Positions 50,895 to 62,099 of a DNA stretch of 64,000 nucleotides are shown here, piece after piece. The stretch lies in contig JACATO010000974.1 in NCBI GenBank assembly GCA_018389105.1, positions 496,001-560,000 of the forward strand, written 5' to 3'. The position numbers were made by a program, and so were the translations under genes. Below the pieces are notes generated by a model that saw only the letters and a list, made by a program, of their open reading frames with translations, did no database searches and was not told the DNA's origin. How positions within the stretch are numbered: the first letter of the stretch is position 1; the number at the start of each line of letters is the position of its first letter. Source of the DNA: Nautilus pompilius (lineage: Eukaryota; Mollusca; Cephalopoda; Nautilida; Nautilidae).

Positions 50895-51430
50895 CACCAA
50901 TGTGATATTTACATGGTATCACAAAATGTATGCTCCTCTGCTTTCGTGTCTGATCCATTTTTAATTTAACCATCGACGGACAGAGTTTTAAAGTATTTTG
51001 TCACAAAACAATACACAAAAACGTTTTCGATGATTACCTGCTGACATTTCATCTTTCAAAAATCTATAAGTGTAACCATTCAAATATATCTAACATCTCG
51101 TTATATATAGCAGATCGTCGTACACATTGTTAAAATCCGTCAACTGAAGATATTAACTCGTAGTTGGCTACAGCTAATCACAAAGAGGCAGCAACAGTTT
51201 CAGCTTGAGGTGTTGCAAAAATTATTGTACCAACCGAAATATATATATATATATATTTGGGTGTAATCAGACTAAGTATGTACGACTCACTGCTGCATGA
51301 AAATCTTTGCCAAATTAGATATTTAACCAAATTTTGAGATTTGCTTCAATTTTAATATGGCTGAAAAAATCACACACACACACACACGTTATTAACTGCA
51401 AGTGAGTAAGTTCTGTTTGTAAGGGCTGCG
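49500..51430. other. Non-coding stretch
   Basis: No gene recognised. A C run with a (CA)n tract lies at 50843-50890, with (TA)n at 51239-51257 and a short (CA)n at 51371-51388. A 78-codon frame at 50075-50311 has no known motif. Confidence 0.4.
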
Positions 51431-51436
51431 AAAGAA

Positions 51437-52240
51437 GTGATTTCGTGCGGTATGTTTACTGCCCATAATAAAAAGAAGCACAGACCGATCTATTTCAACA
51501 CTGTGGTTTGGAAGATCAGAGCGGCTAGAAGTGTGGTTAAGGAGCCTAGAGATTGTGGTCCAAGAAAAGCAGCAGGGAAGAAGAGACGCCATCACTGCGC
51601 GAAGGTGAATTGCATGAAAGGACAGAAGGGGTTAACCAGTAACGAGAATAAAGCCAAACGGCCACAGGTCACAAAAGAGCTTGTAAAAACGCTGCCTTCT
51701 AGATTTATGGGATAAGATTTTTTTTCTGAGTGATGAAAGTAAAGATAAGCTTGAATATTCATCAGATAGCATATCTTTGGTTTGGAGGTAACCTGGAGCA
51801 AGTTTGATGAGCAGCGCGTCATGTGTGGTACCCTCCTTTGAAAGTAGTAATCAAAAGACTCCGTTCTAGGGCTGTATGACCTCATTGGTCATCTGGAATT
51901 GTCATCACGGCATGTACACAAAAATCCCGATACTATCAGCAAGGAAAGTGTTAAGATTAAATCGCCCTTTTCAGTAGGACAGGTGGAGGAGTTCTTCAGA
52001 AATACGGAGGTGGTGATTTTAGAATGGCCTGTAAACTTAATCGAATGGCTGTGGGAAGATATCAAAAACTGAACCAAAGAAAGCCCATACGAGAAATTCA
52101 CACAAAGCGATTACTGCCGGAGAATGGAAGCCCCCAACTATGCTGATTATTGTGGAAGTTTAGTTTCCTCCATGTCAGAACAGTTGAAAGTGGTCACCCA
52201 AAACATTAACACTTGTCAAAGAGGGGGTTATATAAATATA
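51437..52240 (+). mobile_element. Tc1-like transposase remnant
   Basis: The open piece 51437-51715 contains VVWKIRAARSVVKEPRDCGPRK, fitting the second helix-turn-helix and the GRPRK hinge of Tc1 transposases. After a frameshift, FLSDESKDKLEY (SDES at 51729-51740) supplies the first catalytic Asp region. NLIEWLWEDIKN near 52034 matches the LNPIENLW block with the catalytic Glu. The tail GSLVSSMSEQLKVV near 52150 matches the C-terminal xLVxSMPxRxxAV block. Overall length fits a roughly 270-codon gene broken by several frameshifts and stops. Flanking inverted repeats were not found. Confidence 0.65.
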
Positions 52241-52599
52241 AATATTTATTTGACTGCAATTGCCATGTTGCAATAAACAGTTCATCATTACTTTAAAAAC
52301 TGGAACTATTCACAACACTTCTTTTCCTATTCAATCCGTTATACATGAAAACATCAGGCGACGAGCACTTTACAAAATGTAAATATACATTTCAGCTACT
52401 CTGAAGTTTTTGAATACATTTTTTAATTCACTGCATATATAAATTTTAAATGTTTCTTAAATTCCGAAAAATGAAAAAAAAAGCTCTCTCTCTCTCTCTA
52501 ATGTTGAATGAAATATTTATGGCCCTGAACCATATTTTTATTTAAGTTTCGTCTTTTAGGGACAGTGAAAATTCCAAACACCGTCATGTCCATATACAC
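52241..52599. other. AT-rich spacer between two Tc1 remnants
   Basis: Only a short (CT)n tract (52485-52499) is recognised. The stretch may contain the lost N-terminal part of the following transposase. Confidence 0.4.
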
Positions 52600-53410
52600 C
52601 GTTAAGATTCTTGGAGATGAGATGAGTAACGAGTAAAAAACCATTTGTGTCCAATAGGAACAAAACACTTCAGGAAGTTTGGTCAGAAGACATTCCAGTA
52701 TAGGAAGCGTTTACTTTTCTCCGATGAGTCTATGTTTTAGCAGTTCATGTCTGGAGGTTGACGCCTGGGTTTGGAAAGACCTAATGAAGGCCTCTCACCA
52801 CAGCACTCTCTCTTTTTTTTTTTTTAGTTCACAAAGCATGAAGGCGGGAGCGTCGTGGTATGGGAAGCGATCTCGTGAGGGGAAAAGATACAATTTGCGT
52901 TTTATCTGTTGAAAGGCCTCTCAATTCTGAAGGTGCATTGCCATTTTAAAGACACGTCTTTTTACATTGTACCAACGAAGCATACTTCTGAGATACGATG
53001 TCCATATTCTTCAGGCGGATGGTGCTACATGTCACGCCTTTCGTGTGCCCACTATGAAAAAGAAATCAAGGCATTCAGGTTCTTACCTCTAAATATGCTT
53101 TGTTGGCTGTTGCTCAAACTATCTCTTACGAGATGAAAATGGCCCTGATTTTATTGTGCCCTCTATTTATGTATTTTTCTTATAATTTGTATGAGTTGTC
53201 AGCTCCTTCCTGAGAACCTCAAAGTTCTGATATGAATCCGGCTGAATGCTTGTGGGAGCATCCGGAACATTAGCTGAGAGCAACTCGTCTGCTGCTGACA
53301 ATATGGTGGCGCGGATATGCGGAACATTGGACCAGACCATACCACAAAATCTCGTTGATTTAGAGGAAAACAAGGAAAAGGCTCTTCACGCAGCAAAGGG
53401 TGAATGGTCG
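52600..53410 (+). mobile_element. Tc1-like transposase remnant, all three catalytic regions traceable
   Basis: The plus strand, with frame changes, reads KKPFVSNRNK at 52637, LFSDESMF (SDES at 52720-52731) and RPNEGLSPQHS near 52780. LQADGATCHAF near 53009 keeps the second Asp (family QQDGAPCHT), SSDMNPAECLW (53223-53258) keeps the third acidic residue, and DQTIPQNLVD near 53330 belongs to the C-terminal block. A T-rich insertion of about 20 bases at 52811-52824, stops and frameshifts make it non-functional. It differs from the 51.4-kb copy, so the two are separate elements, not one split copy. The N-terminal DNA-binding domain is not visible. Confidence 0.7.
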
Positions 53411-54600
53411 TCGAAGTGTTAACCTACGGGGATTTACTGTATAACCTGCATTCAAAACTGGAAAAAGTTAGTATTCAGTTTTAAGAGTAACGGTTATAAC
53501 TTTAAAAAGGAAGCTATTTTCGGAGATAAAACCCAGAAAATGTTTTGTCCATGTATAAATATATATATATTACATACAAAAATTTTTTAACACATTCCAT
53601 TGTTTGATTATTAATTTCGAATGCCAGCTATAAATAAACGGAATGCAGAGCTGCTGTATGCTAACCAGAAGTATTTTAAATCACTTTATTATAACCGGGA
53701 CGTCACGTTGTTAATCTGCTATGTCTTCAACGTTTCCCCCTCACTACTTGTAAGACTTCTTCCTTATCGAAGAAAAAAAAAGCCCCGCACAGAAATATGT
53801 CTTCAGAGAAAGAAACCATTTCAAGAAGCGAATGTCCAACATTCATCGGTTTCTTTTTCTTTTTTTTGTTCGAATGATTCAAAAACAGGTGTGACGCATT
53901 CTGTTACCTGATCAACTGGTTAGAGAACCTATTTTATCCATTTATTCTCAGAATTATTCTATAATATCGATGCCGAGGCTCTAAATGAATCATTCCAGTT
54001 GTGTGAGTGTTCCCCTGTTTCTTTGCAAATATGACAAGGTGATGTTTTTGCATCGCGCCCCCCCCTCCCCCCTGGGGGCCGTTATCGTTGTTTTAAAACA
54101 AAATTTCTTTCTTGAACATTTTCCCTCAACAAAACCTCAAGATCTTCACAAATCCAAGTCTACTCTTGACTGTTTGTGTTACGCACTGACTGTGACATCT
54201 TTGTGCGATTCTCCCGCGTGCAAAGTGTCTTCGTTTGCTTCCAGAAATTCTGAATTTTAACTCATCTATTTATTTTCTTGCTGTTTGGAACTAAGAACAG
54301 CAAACTCTTTCTTTTTAAAGCCTCGATTGGACTCATCCAAACCCTGACGTCCGTTTTCCTGCTACACTTTCCTCGAAGTTTCGTATGCGTTAAGTATTGC
54401 TTAACATTTTCCAGCAGCTCTACCTTTAATACTCTTCTCCTTCTATCGCCAGCGCAACCATCATCATTCAATTTCTTTATGGTTTTGGATATCAATTTTT
54501 CCTGGGTATATCAAAAAAGGGAGGGAAAGAGGAAAGAATCCTCTTCGTATGATCGAACCAAAAAAGTCAGGAATTTATACCTTGGTACTTTAAAGTGCTA
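53411..54600. other. Non-coding stretch
   Basis: Nothing recognised; open frames at 53621-53911, 53985-54260 and 54278-54601 have no known motif. The right edge may contain the decayed 3' end of the neighbouring LINE. Confidence 0.35.
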
Positions 54601-54639
54601 GGTTAATTCTTTGCCAGTAACTAGGAAAATTCCAAGATT

Positions 54640-55640
54640 TACAGCCCAGATTTCGTCTGTTTACCATTTATTTAACTACATCAGCCAACTCGTTCTAAAA
54701 TCTATAAATATATCTTTTTCGTTGCTAATTGCTGCTATTAAATTCCATCTAATGCATAACTAGTGTCAACTGGCCTAAAGCCACGCCATTAACTCTTAGA
54801 CACATTAAATGTCAGTTGACATTTGTTCGATCATTTTACCAAACGATCTAAATCAACTGCATCATTGTAACATCATTGCTATTTGTAACTTCACGATAAA
54901 TTTTTGCCTCATCTGCAAATTTCTTAATATTTTGAAAGATTTCAATGACGTGAAAAAGAAGAGATTTGGCTCAAGAACTGAACCCTGCAGTACTCTACTG
55001 GTGACGTGTTGTTTTTTTTTTTAAATAAAGCGCAACCAATAACGATTCTCTGAATTTTCTGTATAATTCTGAACTCATTGTAAAAGGGTTGCTAATGCTC
55101 TTACATGGAACTGTACTAAACGATTTACAAAAATCAAGATGAACAGCAACAATACTATTAGACAAGACAAGGACTAGTTTTTACATCACCAGTAATTTCT
55201 AATGAAGCGAATAAATGAGGTCACAATCGACGTCATGTGCTCCTGTCTCCCACATTTTCACATATAATTTCCCGGTAACATTTTCTTGAAACTCTAGTAA
55301 ATTTGCTAGAGTATTTTCCAGAACTAAAGCAGCGTTGACTGTTTCTAAGCAATTTACTGCCATTTAAATGAACTGAGAGATTCTCTTGTATTATACCCTC
55401 GTGTATTTAACTTACCGCTGGCGTTAAGCTAACTGGTATCTCATTATTAAGATCTCACCTTGAGCCTTCTCAATACCAATTATTGATTTCTCAAAAATCC
55501 TTTTAGAGATTAACACATCTGTTTGCAGATAAATTTTAATATACCAAGATAAATTTCCTCTTATCCATGCACCTTATCTAGTTTAATTTGGCTAATTAAG
55601 TTTCGTTTTTTTTCTCCTTTAATTGCAGTATCGAGTCTTC
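54640..55640 (-). mobile_element. Non-LTR retrotransposon (CR1/L2-like) reverse-transcriptase fragment
   Basis: The minus strand, read from 55640 down with frame shifts, gives LISQIKLDKVHG, then EGSR and EIPVSLTPAVS (family NYRPVSLTSVV), GIIQENLSVHLNG, LANLLEFQENVT, IVAVHLDFCKSFSTVP (family DVVYLDFxKAFDxVP, keeping one Asp), VTSRVLQGSVLEP (family VTSGVPQGSVLGP, plus position about 54975), KFADEAKIYR (family FADDTK, about 54907) and LTFNVSK. This is the standard order of reverse-transcriptase blocks. The second Asp of the FADD active site is Glu, and stops and frameshifts are frequent, so the copy is dead. The endonuclease domain and 3' tail are not recognisable. Clade assignment rests on motif wording only. 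Confidence 0.7.
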
Positions 55641-56480
55641 TGCCATCGACGTCTGCAACTTCTACCTGTTTCTTGTACATTATCGACTGCATCACGCCGC
55701 TTGTCCTTAAAATCCGTCCTTCTCCTTACTTACCGCCCTTTCTTTAATACATGCGTCAATTTTAGGTTTGGCCTTTATAGTATCTGGATGCTGGGCTCAT
55801 TCTAAACTCTGTGTCCTTATCTTACTAAGAATGTGTTGGAAAATTCAAAAGACTGCAAAACATTTTACAAGAATGATTTTTTGAATGAAGAATCAACTTA
55901 CTGAGCAATTAGAACAAATTAAATGTAGTTTGTCAAATCGCAGATTACAGGAGGATTCAATTAAAACTCTTATAATCTGAAAAGGTAAGAAACAAGTAGA
56001 TAAATCTGATTTTTTATTATCTAGGACTCTCAGAATACAAGGGGCCATTAGCCCAAACTTTATAAATATCATAGTAGTTTGGATAGACATAAAAGTCTCT
56101 TTTCTCAACGAGCACGTGGAAGAGACTTCCTTGTAAGATTGTTGAACGTAGACGCATTAGTTTGTGGAAGGGTGGTTTGAAGGATAGAGGGCCTTATATA
56201 AATTAAATGTCTTCCTGCTCTTCTGAAAATAACTACGACTCTTTTAACAGTTACTTTGCAAGAGAAACGCCGCAGACGATTTCTAAGGCGGTGTGGGATG
56301 GTTCAGAGAGCCCTAGAAACAAAGTAAATTTGTATTCAGTCAAAACCTACTGTTCATTAATTCCGCTCTTTTGATCGGCTGGAATTTGGGTCACTCCAAC
56401 CCTTTTTCTTTAACCAGCCACCTTTTTAAAGTTATTTTTAAATGTAAGTGTCTATGCGTAAACTTACATGTGCACAGCAC
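55641..56480. other. Non-coding stretch
   Basis: Nothing recognised; it separates the LINE fragment from the satellite array. Confidence 0.35.
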
Positions 56481-58363
56481 CTCCCCGATAGGTTCAGCAA
56501 GAACTACTCGAGGTTCAAGCAATGCCAATAATACCAATAACAAACCTCCCCGATAGGTTAAGCAAGAACTACTCGAGGTTCAAGCAATGCCAATAATACC
56601 AATAACAAACCTCCCCGATAGGTTAAGCAAGAACTACTCGAGGTTCAAGCTATGCCAATAATACCAATAACAAACCTCCCCGATAGGTTAAGCAAGAACT
56701 ACTCGAGGTTCAAGCAATGCCAATAATACCAATAACAAACCTCCCCGATAGGTTCAGCAAGAACTACTCGAGGTTCAAGCAATGCCAATAATACCAATAA
56801 TAAACCTCCCCGATAGGTTCACCAAGAACTACTCGAGGTTCAAGCAATGCCAATAATACCAATAACAAACTTCCCCGATAGGTTCAGCAAGAACTACTCG
56901 AGGTTCAAGCTATGCCAATAATACCAATAACAAACCTCCCCGATAGGTTCAGCAAGAACTACTCGAGGTTCAAGCTATGCCAATAATACCAATAACAAAC
57001 CTCCCCGATAGGTTAAGCAAGAACTACTCGAGGTTCAAGCAATGCCAATAATACCAATAACAAACTCCCCGATAGGTTCAGCAAGAACTACTCGAGGTTC
57101 AAGCAATGCCAATAATACCAATAACAACCCTCCCCGATAGGTTCAGCAAGAACTACTCGAGGTTCAAGCTATGCCAATAATACCAATAACAAACCTCCCC
57201 GATAGGTTCAGCAAGAACTACTCGAGGTTCAAGCAATGCCAATAATACCAATAACAAACCTCCCCGATAGGTTAAGCAAGAACTACTCGAGGTTCAAGCT
57301 ATGCCAATAATACCAATAACAAACCTCCCCGATAGGTTAAGCAAGAACTACTCGAGGTTCAAGCAATGCCAATAATACCAATAACAAACCTCCCCGATAG
57401 GTTAAGCAAGAACTACTCGAGGTTCAAGCTATGCCAATAATACCAATAACAAACCTCCCCGATAGGTTCAGCAAGAACTACTCGAGGTTCAAGCAATGCC
57501 AATAATACCAATAACAAACCTCCCCGATAGGTTAAGCAAGAACTACTCGAGGTTCAAGCAATGCCAATAATACCAATAACAAACCTCCCCGATAGGTTAA
57601 GCAAGAACTACTCGAGGTTCAAGCTATGCCAATAATACCAATAACAAACCTCCCCGATAGGTTAAGCAAGAACTACTCGAGGTTCAAGCAATGCCAATAA
57701 TACCAATAACAAACCTCCCCGATAGGTTCAGCAAGAACTACTCGAGGTTCAAGCAATGCCAATAATACCAATAATAAACCTCCCCGATAGGTTCACCAAG
57801 AACTACTCGAGGTTCAAGCAATGCCAATAATACCAATAACAAACTTCCCCGATAGGTTCAGCAAGAACTACTCGAGGTTCAAGCTATGCCAATAATACCA
57901 ATAACAAACCTCCCCGATAGGTTCAGCAAGAACTACTCGAGGTTCAAGCTATGCCAATAATACCAATAACAAACCTCCCCGATAGGTTAAGCAAGAACTA
58001 CTCGAGGTTCAAGCAATGCCAATAATACCAATAACAAACCTCCCCGATAGGTTCAGCAAGAACTACTCGAGGTTCAAGCAATGCCAATAATACCAATAAC
58101 AACCCTCCCCGATAGGTTCAGCAAGAACTACTCGAGGTTCAAGCTATGCCAATAATACCAATAACAAACCTCCCCGATAGGTTCAGCAAGAACTACTCGA
58201 GGTTCAAGCAATGCCAATAATACCAATAACAACCCTCCCCGATAGGTTCAGCAAGAACTACTCGAGGTTCAAGCAATGCCAATAATACCAATAACAAACT
58301 TCCCCGATAGGTTCAGCAAGAACTACTCGAGGTTCAAGCTATGCCAATAATACCAATAACAAG
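56481..58363. repeat. 65-bp satellite array, 29 copies, with 15-mer higher-order repeat
   Basis: Twenty-nine head-to-tail monomers of 65 bases each contain CTCCCCGATAGGTT, AACTACTCGAGGTTCAAGC and ATGCCAATAATACCAATAA. One monomer (U10, near 57061) lacks a base. Monomers differ at a few diagnostic sites: GGTTC/GGTTA, CAAGCA/CAAGCT, CAGC/CACC, CTCCCC/TTCCCC and AACAAAC/AATAAAC/AACAACC. The variant order of monomers 1-12 is repeated exactly in monomers 16-27, so the array is a 15-monomer unit of about 974 bases copied nearly twice. Every monomer carries CTCGAG. The period is not a multiple of three and stops occur, so it is non-coding. Confidence 0.95.
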
Positions 58364-58369
58364 GAAACA

Positions 58370-60005
58370 GATAATACAAAGGATATCTTGCACTAACTAA
58401 ATTTTGTCGTTGTCTTGTTTTATCATGCGGGAGTTAGTTCTCCCGATTGAGCTCCGCGAACCCTGACAAACTTTTATCATCCATCTGGCTGAACCGTCTA
58501 TTTTCCAAAATAAACCAACCCTAACCCTGCTCTATGAACGACCGACCTACGCCGAGTTCAAGTCCACACACGCACCCAGTCTTTTTCTTGTTTAAAAACA
58601 AATTATTTTTTTTTAACTGTCCTTTTTAAAATTGTTTTCATCTTAGACGGGTCATTCATAAAACTGAGAAGTCCACATAAAAGATTTTCTACGTATTTTA
58701 ATAGCAAAAGGCGTGTCACCGCCCCCCTTTTGATAAGGAAGTTGTATTTTGTGTACGGGGGGGGGGTGGAGGAGGGACCTTAACCGTCGTGCAATTTTTA
58801 TAAAAAAATTGAAAACCAACGACCTGTGACCCGCACAGAAGCGAGATGCTATTGCTAGCGAGCTGATAGCGTAGAACTCGCGCGTCTTTCCGATTAATTG
58901 ATTGGAACTATTCTGCTTCTCCAACGAACCATGTCACACTACCAACGGCCACGCCTCGGAAAATCTCTCAAGATTCAGATGAACGCAGCATCACAGATAT
59001 CGCTCCGAGTCCGGTCGCCGCCATATTGACCCGGATACCGGGGACGAGTCGGTAATGCTTCTGGAATTATCGACTGGCGACGGTCTAAGCCTTTCCATCC
59101 GACCTGACCGAGTGTTCACAGAGTGGAACGAAAAGAAGAGCCCTAATCAGGTTTTTTTTCCAAACTGATTTGTGTACCATGATTTTACTCTTCTCTCTCC
59201 CTGAAACCGTGCCGCTATGGCTTTCTCCGCAGAATTTCCGCCCTGCAACCCTGTGCGCAATTCCCACAGAGTTGTTACTTTAAAACATGCAATCGATTTT
59301 AGTTCATAACGTTTGCTAAAAAAAAAACAAACAAAACAACTTTCAACAGGTTTATATATTTTAGATTCATTTTTGAGGTGATGTTTTACATCTTCTTTGC
59401 TGCTGGCTTCACCCTGTTTTGACTGACACTCTTCCTCCACCATTAGTTCAAGAACGTCGCTTCCGGAAATGATCGGAAAGAACCGACTGTACACAAAGTA
59501 CGCATGGAACGTTGTATTCCAATTACGTTTTCCAAATGGTTTGGAACAAGTTTCCATTAACAATTCCAACTTTAAAAAAAGGAAACAGCAACACAGCATA
59601 ATGTACCCATTTTATCTCGGGTTGTACGTAATTCTGCTGCTTCCTACGTCATTCTATGGCTGTCGACTGTTCATTGGTTTTAGCATATCTGTATTCCTAA
59701 AGTATTTAGACTGGCAGAGTCCGCTTTAAAATGAATCAGTATAAATATTCGCCCAACAGAGAATATTGTATTGTTAAACTCAAAACAGAAAACCCATTGG
59801 GGCATATGAATACCTGAAGAGTACGGGAGAGGATTAGACTGAATTAGCTGGCTTCAATTACTAGCAAAACCAAACACAGAGCTGTCACGACGCGAGAAGT
59901 CTAATATTCGTAGAATGGTTTGATCCTTCGGGATAAAAACCGTTTTCTTGGCATTCAAAGTTGCGGTATGTAGCACATTTTCCCACAAAGTTGCTGAGCA
60001 TTATC
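58370..60005. other. Non-coding stretch with one YY1-like site
   Basis: No gene recognised. A G run lies at 58758-58767. On the minus strand, CAATATGGCGGCGACC (59015-59030) is a perfect YY1-type word in a CpG-rich patch (58930-59110). The ATG in it opens a frame of only 15 codons (MAATGLGAISVML...) with no clear donor. Confidence 0.35.
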
Positions 60006-60007
60006 GT

Positions 60008-60008
60008 G

Positions 60009-60063
<55 letters not shown>

Positions 60064-60090
60064 TGACGTCAGTACAGAGAGAGAGAGCAA
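60008..60090 (+). repeat. (GA)n tract with TGACGTCAGTACAGAG cassette
   Basis: Interrupted GA runs lead into GATGACGTCAGTACAGAGAG, with the palindrome at 60064-60071. It is identical to the 48.7-kb cassette. Confidence 0.95.
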
Positions 60091-60545
60091 ACTTTTAAGA
60101 AATATCCGATCATTTCATTGTCTAATTTCATTTGTATCTATTAATTCCTTTGCATTGTTTTTTTTTTTTTTTACAGTATCTATTTATTTTTAGACATATC
60201 TCTCTTTTGGCTTTCCAGTAATGACAAGATTTGTCCACAAGTCCATATTACCAGTGAACTTTTTAGCCGCTTTAACTTTTGTGCAAACTATCGGTTGTAT
60301 CTCTTTCTTGTATTTTCGGGTAGACTCACTATCTTCTAAGCCAAATGCGCTCGCTGCCGTTGCTTTGCACCGACAGAGGTCACCAGCAAGCTGAAAGGTT
60401 TTCCCGTTTTTCAAAAATATTTATAAAAGTTATATTGCGAGATTTATTTCTGGATATCAGAAAAGTTTCGTTTCACTCACTTTCGTTTTTTTTTAAAAAA
60501 AAATTATGAAATGACTAATATAACAATTGGAGAGAGAGAGAGAGA

Positions 60546-61500
60546 CACTTAGAAGATATACTTATTGAGACAGTTCTGAACATCTCGTAGCATCTGAACT
60601 CGATTAGGAATGAAACCGACTAGGTTTCGCATCACTGTCTGGTTCAGGTTTTGCCATAGATGAGCGAGCGTAGCAGCCTTTGTTTTGTTCTCATTAGGTA
60701 GACGAGGATGTTCCGTCTTATTGAGCTGTACCCAAACGTGTTCATGTCCAGACTGTGCAGTCAGGAAAAAAGTTGATGACGTAACGCTGTCGACTTTTGC
60801 AGTCAATTATTACATTATCCTCCTGCTGAACGCTTGTCGCGAATTGTAGAAGACATGGAAAAACAATGGTAGATGATTTTTGAGAGGACATCAATGTATC
60901 GTGACTTATGAACCTTCATTCCATAAATATTACCCCCCCCGAACCAAGTCGCAGCAGATAACATTTCTTCATAACTACCATGTTTTTTGACTTTGCACTG
61001 TACCAAAATCATCTTTACTTGATCTTTAATTAATGCTATAAGAAAGAATACACCATCTCATCGTAGTATTTCCATGACATTAAATATAAAAGATTTCTAA
61101 AAAGATGTCAACCATTAAAGATTAACTAAAGATGACTTTTTTTTAAATGTAGACACATAGATCGAAGAGATTTCTCAGGTTTCCTTCAAACTCACACAGC
61201 TGGAGTTTTGATTCATCAGAGCTCAAAATATATTGCTTCTTGGATGACGATAGATTTTATGATTGGTATAGGGCATCTGTTACATAAGTATCTCGAAATT
61301 TCGGAATGATATGACACACACACGGCCAGCTGACATCTTCAGCTCTCTACCTTTGCCCTCACAATGATTGACCGATCGCTTTTCCCGTGTTAAAAAGGAA
61401 AATTTCATGAACTCCAACTCCTCTGGCATTTTTGCCAAATTCATTGAACACCTCTGGCCGTCCCTGAATATTGTTGTTGTTGTTGCATCAGGACTCACGC
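60546..61500 (-). mobile_element. Tc1-like transposase remnant
   Basis: Read on the minus strand, a segment at 61513-61280 (KRSVNHCEGKGRELKMSAGR) lies where the DNA-binding and hinge regions should be and is the least certain part. LSSDESKLQLCEFEGNLRN near 61230-61180 matches the SDESxFxL block with the first catalytic Asp. ATWFGGGNIYGMKVH near 60955-60910 fits the GGGSVMVWG region loosely. The open frame 60806-60549 gives SGHEHVWVQLNKTEHPRLPN and VMRNLVGFIPNR, matching NPIEHVWDQLNKR and the C-terminal xIRNLVxSMxxR block. Stops and frameshifts separate the parts. A GA tract lies directly at its 3' edge (60529-60546). Terminal repeats were not found. Confidence 0.65.
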
Positions 61501-61925
61501 CATGGCAATACACTCAGAATAAGCTCCTTCCGGAGCCTTATCCTTAGCTACCAAGAAGCAAGTAGCCAAGCTTCACCCACCGCACGCAATAGAATGGCGG
61601 TTGCACATGCGCAAAAGCAACGTTGTTATCCTCATTCCGTAAACGGCGGCTTTGATGGGTAGAAAGCTGTAGCTTGCCTGTAGTGGAGAGGCTTTGCAGT
61701 TCAGGACGAAACCTGAAAGGTTTTCACACCATAGTGAAGTGCTATGGCGCCTCTCCTTCGTGAAGGTTTGCTCTTGAGGATTATCGTTGGTTCTTCGAGC
61801 TAGGCATACACCTACCTCGCTCCCCGACCAACAGATTTTTTTAATAGCCCATGTAAACAGAGCACCCTTGCATTCTTACAAGCGTGTTCTGCCCGAGGGC
61901 AGTGTTGTTGTTGTTGTTGTTGTCG
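61501..61925 (+). other. CpG-moderate segment ending in (GTT)n
   Basis: A GC-richer segment between the Tc1 remnant and a (GTT)n tract (61903-61922) contains AGAATGGCGGTTGCACATGCGCAAA (about 61592-61616 in full), pairing a YY1-like with an NRF1-like word. The GTT tail after CCGAGGGCAG could mark the end of a SINE-like or other dispersed repeat. No polymerase III boxes are clear, so the nature is unresolved. Confidence 0.2.
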
Positions 61926-62099
61926 CACAAGCTTCGTTTCATGTTTATTTATATTTCTGTTGAGGTAAGAAGCAATTACACTTGTAGTGACAGCATGTTA
62001 AGATGTCATTTATTTTGTTTTTTTTTTTTACGTGGTAGCTTTAAAGAGAATGCCGTGATAAGTTTATTCTAAGAATATCAGGAGCCTTATCAGTTGGTC

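Noticed and set aside
55600..55628. Excellent splice acceptor (T-rich tract then TTGCAG) followed by an open plus-strand frame
   Set aside because: The frame runs antisense across or beside the LINE remnant and has no recognised homology; the acceptor is probably fortuitous.
56481..58363. CRISPR-like regular repeat
   Set aside because: The whole 65-base period is conserved with no unique spacers, and the host is eukaryotic; it is a satellite.
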